64,000 nt of DNA from Zhongshania aquatica (lineage in GTDB: Bacteria > Pseudomonadota > Gammaproteobacteria > Pseudomonadales > Spongiibacteraceae), in NCBI RefSeq assembly GCF_027257955.1, contig NZ_JANZNQ010000004.1:1-64000 (forward strand), given 5' to 3'. The position numbers and the translations under genes were made by a program. The notes under the pieces were generated by a model. It worked only from the letters and a program-made list of their open reading frames with translations, was not told the origin of the DNA and ran no database searches. Positions 16,025 through 25,532 of this stretch are shown in pieces. Position 1 is the stretch's first letter. Every line of letters starts with the position of its first letter.

Positions 16025-17389
16025 TTATTGCGTTCCTGTTTCGCTTTTTTTGTCTAATAAGGCTGTTTTGGGTGCAGACATGATATTTAAACCCTTGAGA
16101 AGATTCAGCGCCTCGTAGAGTTGGTTGTCGTCCGCAGCTAGGTCTTTGCGCTCACCTTTCTCAGCTTTGCGGCTAGAGCTGTCGCTTTCCTTTCCGTCTC
16201 CTCGGCCTAAATGACCGGCAAGATCCGCTTCGGTAATCTCTAGGCCATTGGCGGTTAACGCTTCAATACGGGCGCGTTCTACTATGATGTCAGGGGTGAT
16301 GCCCTGTGCCTGAATTGAGCGGCCACTAGGCGTGAAATAACGCGCGGTGGTTAATTTAATAGCGCTGTCTTCTGATAGCGGCAATACCGTTTGTACCGAG
16401 CCTTTACCAAAGCTAGTGGTGCCCATGATCACAGCGCGACGATGATCTTGCAGAGCGCCAGCCACGATTTCAGACGCGGATGCAGAGCCGCCGTTAATCA
16501 GCACAACCATAGGTGTACTGTCTGCTGGATTTCTTGCGCTGGCCATAAACCGGCTGTAGGCGTTAGGCAGGCGGCCTTCAGTGTAGACAATTAGGCCATC
16601 GTCGATAAATTCATCGACCACCTGCACTGATGCCTGTAGCAATCCGCCAGGGTTATTGCGCAGGTCTAAGATCAGACCTTCGAGTGGATCGCGGCCAGCT
16701 TTCAGCTTTGCCAATTCCTTTTTTAAGTCCTGGCCGGTGCGACTCTGGAATTGTGAGATACGAATATAGCCATAACCGGGTTGCAAGGTTTCACTGCGGA
16801 CACTCGCGACGGTAATCACATCGCGTTTTAGTTTTACCTCAAAGGGCGCGCTAATACCGCTGCGTAAAATGGTGAGTACAATTTTGCTGCCGGCGGGGCC
16901 GCGCATTAGTGTTACCGACTCCTGCAACGACATACCTTTTATAGGCTTATTGTCGATTTGGATAATCAGGTCGCCGGTTTGGATGCCCGCGCGCGCAGCT
17001 GGGGTATCATCAATGGGCGTAACAACTTTTATAAAGCCATTTTCCATGCCGACTTCGATGCCTAGGCCGCCGAATTCACCGGTAGTGTGATTTTGCAGAT
17101 CTTCAAAGGAGCTGGCGTCGAGGTAATCCGAGTGTGGGTCTAGTCCGCTGAGCATCCCGCGTATCGCATTTTCAAGCAGGGTCTTATCGTCTACTTCTTC
17201 TACATAGCTAAGACGAATCTGATTAAAAACGTCGGCGAAATTCCGCAATGATTGTAAGGGCAGTTGGCCCAGTGGTGCAGCGTCGGAGTCTGCGGTATCG
17301 GCGGTGTCATTTTCGGCGATCGCGCCTATGGGGGCGGCCAGGAGCACGACCATAAGAGCAGTAAGTGTGTGGCGTAGCATGTGTGGCAT
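16025..17389 (-). CDS. ctpA: Carboxy-terminal processing protease (S41, CtpA-like)
   Basis: This 454-residue periplasmic serine protease has a signal peptide (LRHTLTALMVVLLAAPIGAIAEN). An N-terminal helical segment leads to a PDZ domain at about 90-180 (GGLGIEVGMENGFIKVV, GDLIIQIDNKPIKGM). The S41 catalytic core contains LILDLRNNPGG, NGGSASASEIVAGAL with the nucleophile Ser, and GTTSFGKGSVQ with the Lys of the Ser-Lys dyad. A charged Ser/Lys/Glu-rich tail (GKESDSSSRKAEKGERKD) is long for the family. It trims C-termini of envelope proteins. It lies directly downstream of envC on the same strand, so the two cell-wall genes are probably co-expressed, as in Pseudomonas. Confidence 0.94.
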   Translation of the reverse strand: MPHMLRHTLTALMVVLLAAPIGAIAENDTADTADSDAAPLGQLPLQSLRNFADVFNQIRLSYVEEVDDKTLLENAIRGMLSGLDPHSDYLDASSFEDLQNHTTGEFGGLGIEVGMENGFIKVVTPIDDTPAARAGIQTGDLIIQIDNKPIKGMSLQESVTLMRGPAGSKIVLTILRSGISAPFEVKLKRDVITVASVRSETLQPGYGYIRISQFQSRTGQDLKKELAKLKAGRDPLEGLILDLRNNPGGLLQASVQVVDEFIDDGLIVYTEGRLPNAYSRFMASARNPADSTPMVVLINGGSASASEIVAGALQDHRRAVIMGTTSFGKGSVQTVLPLSEDSAIKLTTARYFTPSGRSIQAQGITPDIIVERARIEALTANGLEITEADLAGHLGRGDGKESDSSSRKAEKGERKDLAADDNQLYEALNLLKGLNIMSAPKTALLDKKSETGTQ

Positions 17390-17457
17390 GTATTCAGTTC
17401 CTGGACGACTTAAATCGAGGTTTATTGTATCTTGCTTTATCGGCGATTACTTCGCCC

Positions 17458-18606
17458 TTACTGGCACCAGCGCCGTGGATCTGTGGGTTGGCCTTTGTAG
17501 CGAATCTCAAAATATAACCCAGCTTGGCGTTGGCCACCGCTATTTCCTACAGTTGCCACCGCTTCGCCACCCTTTACCCAGTCGCCTTCAGTGCGCAGCA
17601 GGCTTTGGTTGTGTGCATATAGGCTAAGATAACCGCCGCCGTGATCGACAATAATTAGTAAGCCCGCGCCGCGCAGCCAATCGGCAAATACCACGCGGCC
17701 ATTGTGTATCGACATAACCGCATCGCCTTCTTTCGCCGCTATTTGAATGCCCTGCCATGTCACGGCGCTGCCTTGGCGAGACGCCCCATAACGATTGAGG
17801 GGTTTACCTCTTACCGGCCAGGGCATTTTTCCGCGCATGTCTTTAAATGGTTTATAACTAGCTGGAATGGCGATATTGGTAATTTCACGCTCGACCGCTT
17901 GTAAGACGCTTTCTAGGCTTTTACGTTCCTTGTCGAGCATGTTGAGCGAGCTGTTTGTGTTGACTATTTCCCGATCTATTCCGGCTAGCGCCCTGGCGCG
18001 CTGTTGTTTTTGTTGCAGCAATGCCTGTTGCTGGCGTTGCAACTCTGAGCTCGTCTGGGCCAGAGCTTGAGCTTCGGCTTCAATGGCTGGTTTGAGCGAA
18101 TCCAGTTCTGATAGTGTGTCCCGGTACTTGATGAGTTCTTCGCTGCGGGCGCGGTTAAAGTAGTAAAAGTAGGTCAGTGTTCGGCTGAGTTTTTCGGGAT
18201 TCTCCTGATTCAGCAGCATTTTTAATTGGCTTTCTTTGCCGAGAGTGTAGGCGTGGCGAACATGCTCGGCAATCAGCTTTTTCTGGCTCTGTTGCTTCTG
18301 ACGGAGCTGCCCCTGACGCGTTTCCAATTCGGCCAGCTTACGCTGCTGTTGGTCACGTCTATTGCTGGTGTGGTGAAGTTTTGCCGCCAGTGTGCCGATG
18401 TCTTTTTCGATAGTGCGCAGTGCTTTAGCGGTATTACTGCGATCGGTTTGCTGTTTGCTAATTGATTTTTTTAGCGAGCTTATCTTTTCGTTTAGGGTAT
18501 CGAGCTGGCGCTGGGTGTTGCCATTGTCTGCGACAGCCAGCGTTGCAGCGCCTATCAATAACAAGGCAAAAAGTGATTTGCGAAGAATGGCGGCGCGCAG
18601 CAGCAC
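17458..18606 (-). CDS. envC: Murein hydrolase activator EnvC
   Basis: This 382-residue protein has a signal peptide (LFALLLIGAATLAVAD), a long coiled coil from about 30 to 240 (repeats of Lys/Gln/Glu, e.g. TRQGQLRQKQQSQKKLIAEH) and a C-terminal degenerate LytM/M23 domain (MPWPVRGKPLNRYGASRQ, VVFADWLRGAGLLIIVDHGG). The usual zinc ligands of active M23 enzymes are incomplete, as expected for EnvC, which activates the amidases AmiA/AmiB at the septum rather than cutting itself. It lies 13 bp after gpmI and 68 bp before ctpA in a leftward operon. Confidence 0.93.
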   Translation of the reverse strand: MLLRAAILRKSLFALLLIGAATLAVADNGNTQRQLDTLNEKISSLKKSISKQQTDRSNTAKALRTIEKDIGTLAAKLHHTSNRRDQQQRKLAELETRQGQLRQKQQSQKKLIAEHVRHAYTLGKESQLKMLLNQENPEKLSRTLTYFYYFNRARSEELIKYRDTLSELDSLKPAIEAEAQALAQTSSELQRQQQALLQQKQQRARALAGIDREIVNTNSSLNMLDKERKSLESVLQAVEREITNIAIPASYKPFKDMRGKMPWPVRGKPLNRYGASRQGSAVTWQGIQIAAKEGDAVMSIHNGRVVFADWLRGAGLLIIVDHGGGYLSLYAHNQSLLRTEGDWVKGGEAVATVGNSGGQRQAGLYFEIRYKGQPTDPRRWCQ

Positions 18607-18619
18607 GTGAATAATCGCC

Positions 18620-20176
18620 TTAGGCTTCGCGCAGCAAATTAACGCCGGTCATTTCAGCGGGTTGGTCGATAGCCATTAGTGCCAACATAGTGGGGGCGAT
18701 GTCGGCGAGTCTCCCGCCATTGGCTTGTAGTACGCCCTGTTGGCCGCCCACGTAAACCAGCGGCACTAGTTCGGTTGTATGTTGGGTGTGGGCTTGACCG
18801 GCGTCGTAGTCGACCATTTGTTCGCAATTGCCGTGGTCTGCGGTGATTAGGCAATGACCGTTCATTTCAATAACCGCATCGGTGACGCGTTTTATGCAAG
18901 CGTCCAAGGCTTCAACGGCTTTGACTGCGGCGGAAAGTATACCTGTGTGGCCAACCATGTCGCCGTTGGCGTAGTTGCAAATAATGGCGTCGTACTTTCC
19001 GCTGCGGATGGCGGCCACTAATTTATCGGTTACTTCGGGTGCGCTCATTTCTGGTTTTAAGTCGTAGGTGGCGACATCAGGAGAGGGGATGAGCTCTCTG
19101 TCTTCACCCTTATAAAGGGCTTCGCGTCCGCCGCTAAAGAAGAATGTCACGTGGGCGTACTTTTCTGTTTCGGCAATGCGAAGCTGGGTTTTGCCGGATT
19201 TCTCTAGCACTTCACCTAAGCTGTTGTGCATTTTTTCTGGTGGGTAGGCGACGGCGGCTTTAATAGTGTCGGCATACTCGGTGGTCATGACAAATTCCGC
19301 TAAGGCGGGGATGGCGCCACGTTTAAAGCCATCAAAGTCCTGATCTACAAAGGCGCGGGTGATTTCCCTTGCGCGGTCGGCGCGGAAGTTCATGAAGATG
19401 ACACTGTCACCGTCTTTGATATTGCCGTCGAGTTGACCTTCGGCCTTGATCACTGACGCGTTTACAAATTCGTCGTTTTCATCTCTCGCGTAAGCGGCTG
19501 CAAGTGCTTCTGTGGCGGAGCTATAACTGTATTCTGCGCTAGATTGGGTGAGCAGATTGTAGGCTTTTTCGACGCGATCCCAGCGGTTGTCTCGGTCCAT
19601 GGCGTAATAGCGGCCGATGAGCGATGCGATGCGTCCCTTCCCGAGTTCGGCGAATTTCTGATCTAATTTTTCTAAAGAATGCTGCGCACTGCGCGGTGGT
19701 GTGTCGCGACCATCTAAAAATGCGTGCACATAAATTTGCTCGGCGCCGCGCTTGGCGGCGAGTTCTATCATGGCGAGAATGTGGTTTTCGTGGCTGTGGA
19801 CGCCACCAGGCGAGAGCAAGCCGAGAATGTGTACTGCTTTGCCCGCAGAAACGGCTTTATCAACCGCGCCTGTGTACGTTGGGTTGGTAAAAAAATCACC
19901 GTCAGCAATGTCTTTGTCGATGCGAGTAATGCTTTGATAAACAACGCGTCCAGCGCCAAGGCTCATGTGGCCGACTTCAGAATTCCCCATTTGACCGTCA
20001 GGCAGTCCGACATCGAGACCCGATCCAGAAATAAGTGTGTGCGGTGACTTTTTCCACAGGGCGTCCCAGTTGGGCGTATTTGCCTGGAGAATAGCATTGT
20101 CTTTGGGGTCTTCGCGGTAGCCAAAGCCGTCAAGTATGATTAATACAACGGGCTTTTTGGTTTGCGTGTCGGCCAT
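18620..20176 (-). CDS. gpmI: Cofactor-independent phosphoglycerate mutase GpmI
   Basis: This 518-residue alkaline-phosphatase-superfamily enzyme interconverts 3- and 2-phosphoglycerate with two Mn ions. Visible are [11 protein letters not shown] with metal Asp, the catalytic Ser in MGNSEVGHM, the DGRDTPP loop, [19 protein letters not shown] and the later metal ligands in [13 protein letters not shown] and [11 protein letters not shown]. Length is normal. It is the first gene of gpmI-envC-ctpA, the arrangement known from Pseudomonas and Vibrio. The upstream rhodanese gene is divergent. Confidence 0.97.
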   Translation of the reverse strand: MADTQTKKPVVLIILDGFGYREDPKDNAILQANTPNWDALWKKSPHTLISGSGLDVGLPDGQMGNSEVGHMSLGAGRVVYQSITRIDKDIADGDFFTNPTYTGAVDKAVSAGKAVHILGLLSPGGVHSHENHILAMIELAAKRGAEQIYVHAFLDGRDTPPRSAQHSLEKLDQKFAELGKGRIASLIGRYYAMDRDNRWDRVEKAYNLLTQSSAEYSYSSATEALAAAYARDENDEFVNASVIKAEGQLDGNIKDGDSVIFMNFRADRAREITRAFVDQDFDGFKRGAIPALAEFVMTTEYADTIKAAVAYPPEKMHNSLGEVLEKSGKTQLRIAETEKYAHVTFFFSGGREALYKGEDRELIPSPDVATYDLKPEMSAPEVTDKLVAAIRSGKYDAIICNYANGDMVGHTGILSAAVKAVEALDACIKRVTDAVIEMNGHCLITADHGNCEQMVDYDAGQAHTQHTTELVPLVYVGGQQGVLQANGGRLADIAPTMLALMAIDQPAEMTGVNLLREA

Positions 20177-20332
20177 AATAGAACCACTTTAAATCGGCTG
20201 GAATGAGCTCGCTATTGTAACTTTTTCGGCACAATGAGGCTATGCGGTGAAGGGTGAGAATTGCACAGTGGCAGTGTATACTCTCGCTTTTTTCGCGAAT
20301 TGTGTTCACCGCGACGTATAAAGAGAGTTTTC

Positions 20333-20746
20333 ATGGAAAAATTAATCCCCTTTGTTGCTGAGCAGTGGATACTTATATCGGCATTGATCTCTTGCTTGCT
20401 GTTATTGAGCTTTCATGAGTCTAAGCGTGCTGGTAAATCCATCACGCCTCAGCAGATGGTAAGCTTACTGAATCAGGAGAGCGCGGTGGTCATCGACCTT
20501 CGCGATAAGGCTGAGTACAGCAAGGGTCATATTTTAGATTCAGTGAATGTGCCGTTTGCAAAGCTAGATAAAGAAATTGACGGTATTGCCGACAAAGACA
20601 AGCCAGTTGTATTAGTGTGCAAGCTCGGGCAGCACGCAAGTGCGGCGGGCAAGAAGTTCGGCGCCAAAGGCTATACTCAGGTTCACCGCTTGAAAGGCGG
20701 CATTTCTGAGTGGCAGGCCATGCAAATGCCATTGGTAAAAAAGTAA
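20333..20746 (+). CDS. Membrane-anchored rhodanese-like protein
   Basis: This 137-residue protein has one N-terminal transmembrane helix (WILISALISCLLLLSF) and a rhodanese domain. The domain contains VIDLRDKAEYSKGHILDSVNVPF, and the active-site loop VLVCKLGQHAS carries the catalytic Cys. The ATG at 20333 is preferred over an in-frame upstream start because AAAGAGAG precedes it. It opens a rhodanese-grxC-secB group that is conserved next to gpmI in Pseudomonas (YibN-like). A sulfur-transfer role is inferred from the active Cys; the substrate is unknown. Confidence 0.92.
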   Translation: MEKLIPFVAEQWILISALISCLLLLSFHESKRAGKSITPQQMVSLLNQESAVVIDLRDKAEYSKGHILDSVNVPFAKLDKEIDGIADKDKPVVLVCKLGQHASAAGKKFGAKGYTQVHRLKGGISEWQAMQMPLVKK

Positions 20747-20791
20747 TCAGCCGACTTACAGTTGGTACTAGTGTAACGGGGAGAAGTGAAG

Positions 20792-21046
20792 ATGGCGAAA
20801 GTAACAATTTACACCACGCGATTCTGCCCCTATTGCGTCCGCGCTAAGCAGTTGCTTAGTAGCAAGGGCGTGACATTTGAAGAGATTCCGGTCGATGGCC
20901 GCAATGATCTTCGCAGTGATTTATTGGCTCGCACCGGTCAGCGTACCGTGCCGCAAATCTGGGTCGGTGAAACCCATGTTGGTGGTTGTGATGAGCTAAT
21001 GGATCTTGAGCGACGTGCTCAACTAGATGGATTGCTCGCCTTGTAA
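20792..21046 (+). CDS. grxC: Glutaredoxin 3
   Basis: This 84-residue class-I glutaredoxin has the dithiol active site CPYCVRAK after the first strand (KVTIYTTRFCPYC). The cis-Pro loop RTVPQIWVG and the GSH-binding GGCDEL follow. It reduces disulfides and glutathionylated proteins with GSH. A GGGGAG box precedes the start; an in-frame GTG two codons earlier (20786) is possible and would add Met-Lys. It lies between the rhodanese gene and secB, the usual order. Confidence 0.96.
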   Translation: MAKVTIYTTRFCPYCVRAKQLLSSKGVTFEEIPVDGRNDLRSDLLARTGQRTVPQIWVGETHVGGCDELMDLERRAQLDGLLAL

Positions 21047-21101
21047 TTAACGATGGCGCCCATATTGTTTATTTATACCCAGAATTAGGAAATAGAAAAT
21101 A

Positions 21102-21578
21102 ATGTCAGAAGAAGCACAAGCTCCCGCCCAGCCTAAATTTGCGTTACAGCGTATTTACGTTAAAGACGCGTCGTTTGAATCGCCTAGCGCACCGTTGATT
21201 TTCACGAAGACGTGGAAACCAAAAATACAAGTCGATTTGAATACCCGCAGCAACCCTGTCGCTGAGAATAATTTTGAAGTTATTCTCACCGTCACCATCA
21301 CTGCCAAATTGGAAGATGATGAGACCGCATTCTTGGTGGAAATTCACCAAGGCGGATTATTCCTTGCTGAGGGCATTGAGGGCGAACAATTACGTCAGCT
21401 TTTGGGTATAGCGTGTCCAAATATGCTATTCCCGTATTTACGCGAAGCGGTTGATGCGTTGGTCGTTAAAGGTGGTTTCCCTGCCCTTGCCCTGCAGCCG
21501 GTTAATTTTGAGGCGCTTTATCGTCAAGCGCAGCAGCAGGCAGAGCAAAAAGCGGCCGCTGAACCAACTACTCACTAA
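21102..21578 (+). CDS. secB: Protein-export chaperone SecB
   Basis: This 158-residue homotetrameric chaperone holds preproteins unfolded and hands them to SecA. The conserved segments FALQRIYVKDASFESPSAP, ENNFEVILTVTITAKL, LGIACPNMLFPYLREAVDAL and GGFPALALQPVNFEALY are all present. The acidic and Gln/Ala-rich tail is typical. It lies 55 bp after grxC and 50 bp before trmL, in the conserved rhodanese-grxC-secB order. Confidence 0.97.
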   Translation: MSEEAQAPAQPKFALQRIYVKDASFESPSAPLIFTKTWKPKIQVDLNTRSNPVAENNFEVILTVTITAKLEDDETAFLVEIHQGGLFLAEGIEGEQLRQLLGIACPNMLFPYLREAVDALVVKGGFPALALQPVNFEALYRQAQQQAEQKAAAEPTTH

Positions 21579-21628
21579 GTGAGCTTGCGACGCTGGGCTG
21601 ATCAAGTCTAGCGTTGCCCAATTTCCTC

Positions 21629-22093
21629 ATGTTTCATATCGCCCTGCATGAGCCGCGTATTGCGCCCAATACCGGTAATATTATTCGTCTTGTTGCGAAT
21701 AATGGCTGTCATCTGCATTTAATTGAACCGCTGGGTTTTGATCTCGAAGAAAAGAAACTTCGCCGGGCAGGGTTGGATTACGCTGATTTAGCTCGGGTGA
21801 GCCGGCATGCGAATTATGAAAGTTTTCTGCAAGAAATGGCCGGTCGGCGTATCTTTGCTCTAACTACCAAGGGTAGCCGCAACTACGCAGATGCCGAATT
21901 TAAAGCCGATGATGTGCTGTTATTTGGCTCTGAAACCGCTGGCCTACCGCAGAATATTCGCGATGATTTGGGAGTTGAGCATTGCTTAAAAGTCCCGATG
22001 ATCGGTACGTCCCGCAGTTTGAATTTGTCGAATACCGTGGCGCTGGTAAGTTATGAAGCGTGGCGGCAGGTGGGGTTTCTGGGTTCGAGCTAG
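21629..22093 (+). CDS. trmL: tRNA (cytidine(34)-2'-O)-methyltransferase TrmL
   Basis: This 154-residue minimal SPOUT enzyme methylates the 2'-OH of the wobble base in tRNA-Leu. It has the family sequence [20 protein letters not shown] and then [17 protein letters not shown], and the knot motif [26 protein letters not shown] (seen as [18 protein letters not shown]). I place the start at the ATG at 21629, where family similarity begins; an upstream in-frame start lacks support. A terminator follows. Confidence 0.94.
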   Translation: MFHIALHEPRIAPNTGNIIRLVANNGCHLHLIEPLGFDLEEKKLRRAGLDYADLARVSRHANYESFLQEMAGRRIFALTTKGSRNYADAEFKADDVLLFGSETAGLPQNIRDDLGVEHCLKVPMIGTSRSLNLSNTVALVSYEAWRQVGFLGSS

Positions 22094-22120
22094 GCGACGT
22101 GAATCTGAGGTCGGATGTAA

Positions 22121-22148
22121 AAAAGCCCAGCGCGAGTGCTGGGCTTTT
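22121..22148 (+). terminator. Rho-independent terminator after trmL
   Basis: AAAAGCCCAGC-GCGAGT-GCTGGGCTTTT is an 11-bp perfect stem that ends in a T-run. It lies 28 bp after trmL, and the glnG gene converges on the other side, so it could act in both directions. Confidence 0.9.
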
Positions 22149-22195
22149 ATGTTTTGCGTCAGACGTCCGACATTAAGCGTCTGTCTTATTTAACA

Positions 22196-23617
22196 TCAAT
22201 CATCGTCATCATCACCACCCATGCCTAGCTCTTTAATTTTACGGGTCAGAGTATTGCGCCCCCAGCCGAGTAAATTGGCTGCATCGCGACGGCGTCCGTG
22301 GGTATGCTTCAGTGCGGACTCAATCATAATGCGTTCAAACTGTGGCACAGCGCGGTCGAGTAGTTTATCTCGGCCAAGTATTAATTCTTGGTCTGCCCAG
22401 CGTTTAAGATTATCTTGCCAGTTGGAGGCGGGTGCCGCTTCGCCCTGTGGTCTTTCTAGTAATTCGGGTGGCAAATCGTCTATATGTATCTCACGACCAG
22501 CAGCCATTACGGTCAACCAGCGACAGGTGTTCTCTAATTGCCGTACGTTACCTTGCCATTCCATTTGGCAGAGATATTCCTCTGTTTCTGGGCGTAGTCT
22601 TTTAGGTTCAACATTTAGCTCATTGCCAGCACGAGTAAAGAAATGCTGCATGAGTTTGGGAATATCTTCTCTGCGTTCTGACAGTCGCGGCAGATGAATT
22701 CGAATAACATTGATGCGGTGGAAAAGGTCTTCCCTGAATGTGTTGTTTTTTACCAGCTTTTCGAGATTCTGGTGGGTCGCGGCAATAATACGAACGTCGA
22801 CTTTCACTGGCGTGTGGCCACCAACGCGGTAGAACTCGCCATCGGCAAGTACGCGTAATAATCGTGTTTGGGTGTCGGCGGGCATATCACCGATTTCATC
22901 TAAAAATAGCGTGCCGCCGTTGGCCTGTTCGAAGCGGCCGCGACGCTGCGCGCTGGCGCCAGTAAATGCGCCCTTTTCATGGCCAAATAACTCGGACTCC
23001 ATGAGATCTTTAGGGATAGCTGCCATGTTTAGGGCAATGAAGGGCTTTGTGGCGCGGGGGCTGTGGCGATGCAGTGCCTGAGCAACTAGCTCTTTACCGG
23101 TGCCTGATTCACCGTTAATTAGTACGGTGATATTTGACTGGGCCAATCGGCCGATAGCGCGAAACACCTCTTGCATTGCGGGTGCTTCACCAATGATTTC
23201 CGTGGTTTCTAGCGGCGGCTGCTCGGGCAATAAATTACGATTTTTATTGGCGTGTTGAAGGGCGCGCTGGGTTGTTGCAACCGCTTCGTCAACGTCAAAA
23301 GGTTTGGGTAAATATTCAAATGCACCACCTTGATAAGAGGCGACAGCGCTGTCTAAGTCCGAGTGTGCGGTAGTGATTATGACTGGTAAGCCGGGGTGTG
23401 CGGCGGTAATTCTGGAGAGCAATTTTAAACCATCGATTCCGGGCATACGGATGTCGCTGATGATTGCGTCCGGAACTTCACCTTCAAGTTGCCCGAGTAG
23501 CTCATCACCATTTTCAAAACAGCGGGTAACAATGCCAGCTTGGGTGAGGGCTTTTTCTAGTACCCAGCGTATCGATCGGTCGTCGTCGGCTATCCAGACG
23601 GAGTTGGCTTGGCTCAT
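22196..23617 (-). CDS. glnG: Nitrogen regulation response regulator NtrC (GlnG)
   Basis: This 473-residue sigma-54 activator has three domains. The receiver contains WIADDDRSIRWVLEKAL and phospho-acceptor Asp in DIRMPGIDG. The AAA+ domain contains Walker A GESGTGKE, the sigma-54 contact loop GAFTGA and Walker B LFLDEIGDM. The C-terminal Fis-type helix-turn-helix is GRRRDAANLLGWGRNTLTRKI. It ends in an unusual Asp run. It is coupled to glnL by overlapping stop/start at 23617 and should activate the glnA promoter described at 27053. Confidence 0.97.
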   Translation of the reverse strand: MSQANSVWIADDDRSIRWVLEKALTQAGIVTRCFENGDELLGQLEGEVPDAIISDIRMPGIDGLKLLSRITAAHPGLPVIITTAHSDLDSAVASYQGGAFEYLPKPFDVDEAVATTQRALQHANKNRNLLPEQPPLETTEIIGEAPAMQEVFRAIGRLAQSNITVLINGESGTGKELVAQALHRHSPRATKPFIALNMAAIPKDLMESELFGHEKGAFTGASAQRRGRFEQANGGTLFLDEIGDMPADTQTRLLRVLADGEFYRVGGHTPVKVDVRIIAATHQNLEKLVKNNTFREDLFHRINVIRIHLPRLSERREDIPKLMQHFFTRAGNELNVEPKRLRPETEEYLCQMEWQGNVRQLENTCRWLTVMAAGREIHIDDLPPELLERPQGEAAPASNWQDNLKRWADQELILGRDKLLDRAVPQFERIMIESALKHTHGRRRDAANLLGWGRNTLTRKIKELGMGGDDDDD

Positions 23618-24690
23618 TAGGCGTGCTCCAGTGGAATGTGCAGCGAGAACGCGGTATTCCCGGGTTCGCTACTACATTCTATAAGTCCGTTATGTTGATT
23701 GAGTATTGACTGTGCAATAGACAGTCCAAGTCCGGTACCGTCGGCGCGCCCGCTAACCATAGGTAAAAATATCGAGGCGCGAAGGTCGGCAGGTATGCCT
23801 GGCCCGTTGTCGATGATATCTATGCTGCAAACGAGGCGATGACGGTGTGCGCCAATGGTGAGTTGGCGTATCGTGCGAGTGCGGATAATGATAGTGGGGT
23901 CGCGGTCGCCGAATGAATCTTGGCGTAGCGCCTGCTGGGCATTGCGAATAACATTCAGGAAGGCTTGTATCAATTGTTCTCGGTCGCCAAGAATGTCTGG
24001 AATGCTCGGGTCGTAATCGCGAATGATGCGAATGTCGCCATCGCTTTCCGCCTCAACAAGCTGGCGCACACGCTCTAGTACTTCGTGAATATTGGTGTTT
24101 TGTTTTTCGGGCGCGCGATGCGGGCCGAGCATGGTATCGACTAAATTGCGCAGACGATCCGCTTCTTCAATGATGATGTTTGTGTAGTCATGCAGCTTGG
24201 GGTCGTTAAGTTCACGCGCTAGGAGCTGAGCTGCGCCGCGTAGCCCTCCGAGCGGATTTTTGACCTCGTGGGCGATCCCGCGAATCAGTGCTTGGCTGTT
24301 TTGCTGGGAGGACAATAAACCTTCCTCTCGACTGATGCGGATTAGTCTGTCTAAGGGCTGCAGCTCGATAATGAGTGACGTGCGGCGATTTTCCGTGACC
24401 GGAGTGACAGCGTAGTCAACGGTGATTTCGGTGCCTGAGCGAAGTGTTAAAACGGTCTCTCGCTTGGTGTAGGCCTCGCAATTATTGATCGCGTCGAGAA
24501 GCTTAACTAGAGTGTCTTCCTGCTCGTGAAAAAGTTTAGTGATTGCCTCGCCGTGTATGCGTTGATCCGACACCGCCAAAAGTGACTCTGCCGCCGGATT
24601 AATATAGCTGACGGTCAGATTCGGCTCGACTAACAGGATCGCTGTTTTCAAGTTGTCGAGTATTTGGTGGTAGATATTGTGCGGGGGCAT
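23617..24690 (-). CDS. glnL: Nitrogen regulation sensor kinase NtrB (GlnL)
   Basis: This 357-residue soluble histidine kinase/phosphatase controls NtrC according to PII status. A PAS domain (about 5-110; LKTAILLVEPNLTVSYINPA) is followed by the H-box GIAHEVKNPLGGLRGAAQLL with the phospho-His. N-box FLNVIRNAQQAL and G-boxes DNGPGIP and GTGLGLSIAQ complete it. I chose the ATG at 24690; a TTG twelve codons upstream is possible but has no better ribosome-binding site. It forms an operon with glnG. A DUF4124 gene and glnA lie upstream on the same strand. Confidence 0.95.
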   Translation of the reverse strand: MPPHNIYHQILDNLKTAILLVEPNLTVSYINPAAESLLAVSDQRIHGEAITKLFHEQEDTLVKLLDAINNCEAYTKRETVLTLRSGTEITVDYAVTPVTENRRTSLIIELQPLDRLIRISREEGLLSSQQNSQALIRGIAHEVKNPLGGLRGAAQLLARELNDPKLHDYTNIIIEEADRLRNLVDTMLGPHRAPEKQNTNIHEVLERVRQLVEAESDGDIRIIRDYDPSIPDILGDREQLIQAFLNVIRNAQQALRQDSFGDRDPTIIIRTRTIRQLTIGAHRHRLVCSIDIIDNGPGIPADLRASIFLPMVSGRADGTGLGLSIAQSILNQHNGLIECSSEPGNTAFSLHIPLEHA

Positions 24691-24924
24691 AGCATGGCCA
24701 GTAGGTTTGTTATGCTTTGCCTTCAAGCAATTTTTAGGCCAAGCGAAAGCTGAATGATTTTATAGGTGGAACAACAATTTTCAATGGTTGCAACGTTAAA
24801 AGGCCCTGATATGGGGCTAGCCTATGCTGCGACGCGGGGTCGCTTTTTGGGGCGAAAATCGACTTCAATTTGCAGTATGCACATATATGGTGCAAATAAA
24901 TACTTAAAACAGATGTCGGTGAGA

Positions 24925-25425
24925 TTAATTTGATGGGCGGTAAACGGTGACGTTGATGCTACTTTTGCTGAGGCTTTTACCGTCGCGGTCGATAATGTGG
25001 GCGCTAATCTGATGTGGGCCACGTTGGATTTGTGGGATCGAAAACGATGTCGATGTCGATGTTGATGTACTAACGATACGGTCGTCTACTCGAATGCGTA
25101 CTTGTTGGCCGTCGCGCAGAGGATGATCAGTGCTGATGGTAATGGTGGTTGCTACTAGGCCATTCGGAATAATGCTGCCATCCCTGGGACTGGTGATTTG
25201 AATACTGTTTTTATCTTGGTCTGTATTGCTGGCTTTGCGTTGGGGTTCGGTGACTTCCACTGCTGGCGTAGTGTTGATGGTGGGTAAAATAATGGGGTTT
25301 CCACTTTTCGGTGCTTTGTCCGAATAAACGGTGTGTCCGTTTTTATCGGTATATCGATAGATCTCGCCATTTGCTGCGTGGGCGCATATCGCAAACAAAA
25401 AACTGGCTAAGAGTATGCGGTGCAT
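24925..25425 (-). CDS. Exported DUF4124 protein next to glnA
   Basis: This 166-residue protein has a signal peptide (MHRILLASFLFAICAHAANG), a DUF4124 motif (EIYRYTDKNGHTVYSDKAP) and a C-terminal immunoglobulin-like beta domain (ITSPRDGSIIPNGLVATTIT, LRDGQQVRIRVDDRIV). A similar DUF4124 gene sits between glnA and glnLG in Pseudomonas and relatives, so its position is conserved although its role is unknown. The prophage at the left end carries a short relative of the N-terminal part. Confidence 0.85.
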   Translation of the reverse strand: MHRILLASFLFAICAHAANGEIYRYTDKNGHTVYSDKAPKSGNPIILPTINTTPAVEVTEPQRKASNTDQDKNSIQITSPRDGSIIPNGLVATTITISTDHPLRDGQQVRIRVDDRIVSTSTSTSTSFSIPQIQRGPHQISAHIIDRDGKSLSKSSINVTVYRPSN

Positions 25426-25487
25426 GGTGGCTCCGGTGTGGTGGTCCTCCTTACATCATCTCTTGAGAAAGGGTTTGCTACAAGTAT

Positions 25488-25511
25488 AAAAAAACCCGCC
25501 AGAGGCGGGTT
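25488..25511 (-). terminator. Terminator after glnA
   Basis: On the minus strand ACCCGCC-TCT-GGCGGGT is followed by a T-run (25493 down to 25488). It lies 22 bp after the glnA stop. A short A-rich/T-rich flank on the other side may give weak activity in the plus direction. Confidence 0.92.
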
Positions 25512-25532
25512 CTTTTAAAGCGCTATCAAGTA